Below, one piece after another: positions 57,201-64,000 of a stretch of 64,000 nucleotides of DNA. The stretch is from Onthophagus taurus (lineage: Eukaryota > Arthropoda > Insecta > Coleoptera > Scarabaeidae). The notes below the pieces were generated by a model. The model saw only the letters and a program-made list of their open reading frames with translations. It was not told the origin of the DNA and did no database searches. Every line of letters starts with the position of its first letter. Positions within the stretch are counted from its first letter, which is position 1. The translations under genes were made by a program, and so were the position numbers. The stretch lies in the NCBI RefSeq assembly GCF_036711975.1, contig NC_091970.1, positions 7,943,501-8,007,500 on the forward strand, given 5' to 3'.

Positions 57201-60200
57201 ATTTATTGTTTCTATCAAAAAATGTTTTAAATAAAATTTGTTTCAATTTCGATTATGAATCAATTATCTGAATAAAAAAATTTTACATCTCTATTAATTA
57301 AGCATCTAAGTATAATTATGTATAAACATGGAAAAATTATTATTTTGAGGTTATCTCCTTAATTATTGATTAAATCAAAAAATTTTGTTAACAATGTTTG
57401 TTAAGAATTGCTTCAGGAACAATGTTTATTAAAACAATTTTTTTCTAACTTGAAATTTTAATTTCCCACTGAACAGTATGCTACAAAAATTAATATTTTT
57501 GAGGTTATATTCTTATTGTTGATTTAATCAAAAAATGTTGTTAACAAAAATTGTTTAGAATTACTTCAGGAACAGTGTTTGTTAATACAATTTTTTGCTA
57601 ACTTGAAATTTTAATTTCCCTGTGAATAGTATGCTATCAAAATTAATTATCTCAAAAATTATTGTTTTTATCAAAAAATGTTTTAAATAAAATTTGTTTC
57701 AATTTCGATTTTGAATCAATTATCTGAATAAAAAAATTTTACATCTCTATTAATTAAGCATCTAAGTATAATTATGTATAAACATGGAAAAATTATTATT
57801 TTGAGGTTATCTCCTTAATTATTGATTAAATCAAAAAATTTTGTTAACAATGTTTGTTAAGAATTGCTTCAGGAACAATGTTTATTAAAACAATTTTTTT
57901 CTAACTTGAAATTTTAATTTCCCACTGAACAGTATGCTACAAAAATTAATATTTTTGAGGTTATATTCTTATTGTTGATTTAATCAAAAAATGTTGTTAA
58001 CAAAAATTGTTTAGAATTACTTCAGGAACAGTGTTTGTTAATACAATTTTTTGCTAACTTGAAATTTTAATTTCCCTGTGAATAGTATGCTATCAAAATT
58101 AATTATCTCAAAAATTATTGTTTTTATCAAAAAATGTTTTAAATAAAATTTGTTTCAATTTCGATTTTGAATCAATTATCTGAATAAAAAAATTTTACAT
58201 CTCTATTAATTAAGCATCTAAGTATAATTATGTATAAACATGGAAAAATTATTATTTTGAGGTTATCTCCTTAATTATTGATTAAATCAAAAAATTTTGT
58301 TAACAATGTTTGTTAAGAATTGCTTCAGGAACAATGTTTATTAAAACAATTTTTTTCTAACTTGAAATTTTAATTTCCCACTGAACAGTATGCTACAAAA
58401 ATTAATATTTTTGAGGTTATATTCTTATTGTTGATTTAATCAAAAAATGTTGTTAACAAAAATTGTTTAGAATTACTTCAGGAACAGTGTTTGTTAATAC
58501 AATTTTTTGCTAACTTGAAATTTTAATTTCCCTGTGAATAGTATGCTATCAAAATTAATTATCTCAAAAATTATTGTTTTTATCAAAAAATGTTTTAAAT
58601 AAAATTTGTTTCAATTTCGATTTTGAATCAATTATCTGAATAAAAAAATTTTACATCTCTATTAATTAAGCATCTAAGTATAATTATGTATAAACATGGA
58701 AAAATTATTATTTTGAGGTTATCTCCTTAATTATTGATTAAATCAAAAAATTTTGTTAACAATGTTTGTTAAGAATTGCTTCAGGAACAATGTTTATTAA
58801 AACAATTTTTTTCTAACTTGAAATTTTAATTTCCCACTGAACAGTATGCTACAAAAATTAATATTTTTGAGGTTATATCCTTATTGTTGATTTAATCAAA
58901 AAATGTTGTTAACAAATTTTGTTTAGAATTACTTCAGGAACAGTGTTTGTTAATACAATTTTTTGCTAACTTGAAATTTTAATTTCCCTCTGAATAGTAT
59001 GCTATCAAAATTAATTATCTCAATAATTATTGTTTCTATCAAAAAATGTTTTAAATAAAATTTGTTTCAATTTCGATTTTGAATCAATTATCTTAATAAA
59101 AAAAATTTACATTTCTATTAATTAAGCATCCAAGTGTAATTATGTATAAAAACGAAAAAATTATTATTTTGAGGTTATCTCCTTAATTATTGATTAAATC
59201 AAAAAATTTTGTTAACAATGTTTGTTAAGAATTGCTTCAGGAACAATGTTTATTAAAACAATTTTTTTCTAACTTGAAATTTTAATTTCCCACTGAACAG
59301 TATGCTACAAAAATTAATATTTTTGAGGTTATATCCTTATTGTTGATTTAATCAAAAAATGTTGTTAACAAAAATTGTTTAGAATTACTTCAGGAACAGT
59401 GTTTGTTAATACAATTTTTTGCTAACTTGAAATTTTAATTTCCCTCTGAATAGTATTCTATCAAAATTAATTATCTCAATAATTATTGTTTCTATCAAAA
59501 AATGTTTTAAATAAAATTTGTTTCAATTTCCATTATGAATCAATTATCTGAATAAAAAAATTTTACATCTCTATTAATTAAGCATCTAAGTATAATTATG
59601 TATAAACATGGAAAAATTATTATTTTGAGGTTATCTCCTTAATTATTGATTAAATCAAAAAATTTTGTTAACAATGTTTGTTAAGAATTGCTTCAGGAAC
59701 AGTCTTTGTTAAAACAATTTTTTTTTAACTTGAAATTTTAATTTCCCACTGAACAGTATGCTACAAAAATTAATATTTTTGAGGTTATATCCTTATTGTT
59801 GATTTAATCAAAAAATGTTGTTAACAAATTTTGTTTAGAATTACTTCAGGAACAGTGTTTGTTAATACAATTTTTTGCTAACTTGAAATTTTAATTTCCC
59901 TCTGAATAGTATTCTATCAAAATTAATTATCTCAATAATTATTGTTTCTATCAAAAAATGTTTTAAATAAAATTTGTTTCAATTTCGATTATGAATCAAT
60001 TATCTGAATAAAAAAATTTTACATCTCTATTAATTAAGCATCTAAGTATAATTATGTATAAACATGGAAAAATTATTATTTTGAGGTTATCTCCTTAATT
60101 ATTGATTAAATCAAAAAATTTTGTTAACAATGTTTGTTAAGAATTGCTTCAGGAACAATGTTTATTAAAACAATTTTTTTCTAACTTGAAATTTTAATTT

Positions 60201-61639
60201 CCCACTGAACAGTATGCTACAAAAATTAATATTTTTGAGGTTATATCCTTATTGTTGATTTAATCAAAAAATGTTGTTAACAAAAATTGTTTAGAATTAC
60301 TTCAGGAACAGTGTTTGTTAATACAATTTTTTGCTAACTTGAAATTTTAATTTCCCTCTGAATAGTATTCTATCAAAATTAATTATCTCAATAATTATTG
60401 TTTCTATCAAAAAATGTTTTAAATAAAATTTGTTTCAATTTCCATTATGAATCAATTATCTGAATAAAAAAATTTTACATCTCTATTAATTAAGCATCTA
60501 AGTATAATTATGTATAAACATGGAAAAATTATTATTTTGAGGTTATCTCCTTAATTATTGATTAAATCAAAAAATTTTGTTAACAATGTTTGTTAAGAAT
60601 TGCTTCAGGAACAGTCTTTGTTAAAACAATTTTTTTTTAACTTGAAATTTTAATTTCCCACTGAACAGTATGCTACAAAAATTAATATTTTTGAGGTTAT
60701 ATCCTTATTGTTGATTTAATCAAAAAATGTTGTTAACAAATTTTGTTTAGAATTACTTCAGGAACAGTGTTTGTTAATACAATTTTTTGCTAACTTGAAA
60801 TTTTAATTTCCCTCTGAATAGTATTCTATCAAAATTAATTATCTCAATAATTATTGTTTTTATCAAAAAATGTTTTAAATAAAATTTGTTTCAATTTCGA
60901 TTTTGAATCAATTATCTTAATAAAAAAATTTAACATTTCTATTAATTAAGCATCCAAGTGTAATTACACGTTTTTATACATAATTATGTATAAAAACGGA
61001 AAAATTATTATTTTGAGGTTATCTCCTTAATTATTGATTAAATCAAAAAATTTTGTTAACAATATTTTTTCAGAATTACACCAGGAACAGTGTTTGTTAA
61101 AACAATTTTTTTCTAACTTGAAATTTTAATTTCCCACTGAACAGTATGCTGTTCTTTTAATCACAACGAGTGGAGGGGGGAAATCGTATCGTTTTGTTAC
61201 AAAAGTTCCGTGCCCTAATTATAAGGTAGTCGTGGATAAATTTATTTATAAGGCGAAAATTAACTTACTTGCAAAGAATTTGTGCAAACATCTAAATCGT
61301 GATGCATTAATGTAAAAGCATCGATTGCAGTTTGGCGTTGATCCCAAGGGCTTACATCTTCTTGTGGGGGTGGGGGAACTTCCCCAACAGCTCCCGGATC
61401 AACGCTAATATCCCCATAACCCACGTAAAAAAATTCGCATTTACACCGAGATACAATTCTTTGTAATTGAATTGGGGAGTTATCGGCTAAACTGCTTGCT
61501 CCAACCGTATCACTAACGACGGCCCCAACTGAAACTCCACTCCCAACCATATTTGGAACCTCCGAAATCATCGCCATTTCGTTTAAACTTGATGAATCTT
61601 TTTCTTGGATGTTATCGACCGTTAACCACATGATGTTTT
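51242..61639 (-). CDS. BLTP2: Bridge-like lipid transfer protein 2 (hobbit/KIAA0100), C-terminal part; gene continues past the right edge
   Basis: Two exons are visible: 61269-61639 and the terminal 51242-52567, joined in phase 0, about 565 residues in all. The junction reads DVCTNSLQ then YTMLLDIVNNLLLYVEPHRK, as in KIAA0100. Other family blocks are [71 protein letters not shown] and RVSYKGNKEKNLEDI. The methionine at 52561 is internal. BLTP2 is a very long RBG/VPS13-like tube protein (over 2,000 residues) bridging ER and plasma membrane. Drosophila hobbit is needed for regulated secretion and body size. The intron 52568-61268 (8.7 kb) is nearly all one repeat element. Confidence 0.93.
53400..61150. 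repeat. 456-bp dimeric satellite array, about 17 units
   Basis: The word ggttatctcc recurs with the following spacing. From 53701 the positions are 54157, 54613, 55069, 55525, 55981, 56437, 56893, 57353, 57809, 58265, 58721, 59177, 59633, 60089, 60545 and 61021. The spacing is 456 bp except for one 460 and one 476. Each unit has two related parts (about 155 and 300 bp), each starting with gaggttat(c/a)tcctta. Variants such as aaacgg versus acatgg are shared in blocks, indicating duplication of multi-unit segments. Confidence 0.93.
60969..60998. repeat. Perfect 30-bp palindrome at the end of the satellite array
   Basis: The 30 bases are their own reverse complement (half-site cgtttttatacataa). 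It arises from a 20-bp insertion that is an inverted copy of the adjacent repeat sequence and occurs only in the last unit, the one 476 bp long. Confidence 0.9.
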
Positions 61640-61649
61640 CTAATAAATG

Positions 61650-64000
61650 AATTCAAGAATCATCATGTCGCTTAATAATCGCAGTTACAAATAAAAATAA
61701 AGTGCGGAAAAGTTTAAAACTTACCGAAAAATCATATATTTAGTTAAAACGCATATTTTCGGGTGAAATACGGTTGTTTCTTAGGTTTTCGACGCACAAC
61801 TTCTATAAATCCCTCAATCCTTAAATTTATTGGTTCCTAAATGCTAGATACAGTTGGCCAAAGACTAGTTATTGCTACCAAAAGATTAAATACTGCTGGT
61901 AAAAGACTAAAAACTGTTTTGAAAGAGGAAATACTATTTCAAAAAGTTAGTAGCTAACTTTTTGAAATAGCTTTTAAAATGCTAGATACCGATAGAAAAA
62001 GATCACAACTTACTTGGAAAAGACTAGATACTGTTTTCAAAATAATACCTATCGCTTCCAGAACGCTAAACACTCCTATTAAAGGTTTCGACCTACTTGG
62101 CCAGGAGAAATACTGCGTCCAAGACTACTTATTGCTTTCAAAGACCTTAATAATTGTTTGGAAAAGAGATATGCTCTCCAAAAAGCTACCTACTGTTTCC
62201 AAAATGCTACATACTGGTGGAAAAGATTACAATCTGCTTGGAGAAGATTATATAGTGCTAACAAACAATTACAAATTGATTGGAAAGACAAGATACTGTT
62301 TCCAAAAGACTATTAACTACATTCAGAATGCTAAATTTTGTTGGAAAGACTATTTAATGCTGCCAAAACACTATTATGTGCTTGGAACTACTCTTCTGTT
62401 GAGTGATATCTTTCTGTGTCCCCTCCTCCTGGTCGACTTCCGGTTATAAATATAAACTTTCATTTTATTAAATTCTTAATCTTTACGAAAAATTCTTTAA
62501 AATGAGTCCAAACTCGACTATTTTATCTCAAAAAATAACAAAGATACAACGATAAATTTAAAGTTAACAAAGTGAAGTTGGCAACGAAATGTTAAAAATG
62601 TTCATTTTTGAGATAATCCCATCGTGTTTGGCATCATTCTAAAGGATTTTTCGCAAAGATTATGAATATAACAAAATTGATGTTGATATTTCAAACCGGA
62701 AGTACCCCGTATTTCGATTATTTTTAATGTTGAATGTTTTTTTTTGTAATATTCATTAAAATAAATACAAATATAGCATGATTAACTTAAAAATAACCTT
62801 TAATGGTCGACTTCCGGTTATAAATATTAACTTTAATTTTATTAAATTCTTAATCTTTACGAAAAATCCTTTAAAATGAGTCCAAACTCGACTATTTTAT
62901 CTCAAAAAATAACAAAGATACAACAAAAAGTTGATAAATTTAAAGTTAACAAAGTGAAGTTGGCAATGAAATGTTAAAAATGTTCATTTTTGAGATAATC
63001 CCATCGTGTTTGGGCTCATTTTAAAGGATTTTTCGCAAAGATTATGAATATAACAAAATTGAAGTTGATATTTCAAACCGGAAGTACCCCGTATTTCGAT
63101 TATTTTTAATGTTGAATGTTTTTTTTGTAATATTCATTAAAATAAATACAAATATAGTATGATTAACTTAAAAATAACCTTTAATGGTCGACTTCCGGTT
63201 ATAAATATTAACTTTAATTTTTTTAAATTTTTAATCTTTATGAAAAATCCTTTAAAATGAGTTCAAACTCGACTATTTTATCTCAAAAAATAAGAAAGAT
63301 ACAACAAAAAGTTGATAAATTTAAAGTTAATAAAGTGAAGTTGGCAACGAAATGTTAAAAATGTTCATTTTTGAGATAATCCCATCGTGTTTGGTCTCAC
63401 TTTAAAGGATTTTTCGTAAAGATTATGAATATAACAAAATTGAAGCTGATATTTAAAACCGGAAGTACCCCGTATTTCGATTATTTTTAAAGTTGAATGT
63501 TTTTTTTTTAATATTCATCAAACATTTATTAAAATAAATGCAAATGTGGCATGATTAATTAAAAATAACCTTTAATGGTCGACTTCCGGTTATAAATATC
63601 AACTTTAATTTTATTAAATTCTTAATGTTGACGAAAAATCATTTAAAATGAGTCCAAACTCGACTATTTTACCTCAAAAAATAACAAAGTTATCACAAAA
63701 AAATGATAAATTTAAAGTCAACAAAGTGAAGTTGGCAATGAAATGTTAAAAATGTTCATTTTTGAGATAATCCCATCGTGTTTGGCCTCATTTTAAAGGA
63801 TTTTTCGCAAAGATTATGAATATAACAAAATTGAAGTTGATATTTCAAACCGGAAGTACCCCGTATTTCGATTATTTTTAATGTTGAATGTTTTTTTTTG
63901 TAATATTCATTAAACAGTCATTAAAATAAATACAAATATAGCATGATTCACTTAAAAATAACCTTTAATGGTCGACTTCCGGTTATAAATATCAATTTTA
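61650..64000. mobile_element. Relative of the SLC25A26-intron element, next to a BLTP2 splice acceptor; continues past the window
   Basis: It begins with aattcaagaatcatcatgtc and follows the internal order of the 16577-18073 element read from its right end: terminus, ccgaaaaatca segment (about 61720), short-period minisatellite (61858-62400), then the satellite from 62431. The terminus lies about 11 bp from the acceptor of BLTP2 exon 61269-61639. The other end is outside the window. Confidence 0.68.
62431..64000. repeat. Tandem satellite, about 380-392-bp period
   Basis: The word ggtcgacttccggttataaat starts at about 62431, 62805, 63187, 63577 and 63969, giving four full units and the start of a fifth at the window edge. 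It is the same family as the two inverted units at 16735-17480. Confidence 0.85.

Larger units (their letters stand above)
53244..61213. mobile_element. TIR-bounded giant tandem-repeat element in the BLTP2 intron
   Basis: The left terminus 53244-53291 is the inverted copy of 61166-61213, matching at 47 of 48 bases (ends gcacggaacttttgtaac). Between the termini is almost nothing but a 456-bp tandem repeat. No target-site duplication is evident beside the TIRs, and no transposase frame is visible. An additional inverted match (tccacgactac at 52651 and its complement at 61226) lies outside. The nearly identical TIRs suggest a recent or recombination-maintained structure. Confidence 0.8.

Noticed and set aside
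61979-62449. 156-codon frame in the right-hand element
   Set aside because: It is a translation of a short-period minisatellite (agactanntactgtttccaaaa type). The repeating KRxxYC/K-like words come from the DNA repeat, and the inverted copy at 17485-17880 is not open.

Overview
The window is AT-rich eukaryotic nuclear DNA from an arthropod, almost certainly an insect. Short GT-AG introns (mostly 45-60 bp), a pacifastin inhibitor, ZAD-type zinc-finger genes, a scylla/REDD gene and a dense tRNA/gene/satellite mix point that way. A beetle is my best guess, but that is inference only. Exon structures below were built by hand from splice signals and reading-frame continuity. No transcript evidence was available.

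Layout. 1-10.4 kb: the N-terminal two thirds of an inactive rhomboid (iRhom/rhomboid-5) gene on the minus strand, with a pacifastin inhibitor gene (plus strand) and MORN5 (minus strand) nested in its introns. 11.5-15.6 kb: tRNA-Ser(TGA), an unrecognised secreted coiled-coil/Asn-Tyr-rich protein, a small THAP-like fragment, and SFT2. 15.7-24.7 kb: SLC25A26 (mitochondrial SAM carrier, minus), RFT1 (plus) and LAMTOR5 (minus). 24.7-30 kb: five tandem 670-bp units, each a two-exon ZAD-only mini-gene, followed by the complete ZAD plus 13-finger C2H2 gene. 32.4-38.2 kb: ZNHIT1 and GTF2H5 (minus, 25 bp apart) and scylla (plus). 41.2-48.2 kb: CCDC137 (minus), OXLD1 (plus), galactokinase (minus), a triplicated divergent-promoter block, and a RUN-PDZ-PTB adaptor gene (plus). 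51.2-64 kb: the last two exons of BLTP2/hobbit (minus), split by an 8.7-kb intron that is nearly filled by one TIR-bounded tandem-repeat element.

Functionally these are mostly unrelated housekeeping genes: ER/Golgi traffic and glycosylation (SFT2, RFT1), TOR signalling (LAMTOR5, scylla), one-carbon transport, galactose metabolism, chromatin and transcription/repair factors, and lipid transfer. They do not form a pathway cluster.

The unusual content is structural. (1) The SLC25A26 intron at 16573-18077 consists almost wholly of a 1.5-kb TIR element. Identical 8-bp sequences overlap both splice junctions and both splice sites are poor, as expected for an intron created by a transposon insertion. 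A relative of the element also ends about 11 bp from a BLTP2 splice acceptor. (2) Two separate divergent promoters (LAMTOR5/ZAD and GALK/RUN-PDZ-PTB) have been tandemly duplicated together with first exons, giving ZAD-only mini-genes and duplicate first exons. (3) An approximately 8-kb element with 48-bp TIRs (47/48 identical) encloses about 17 copies of a 456-bp repeat. (4) Several introns carry higher-order tandem repeats.
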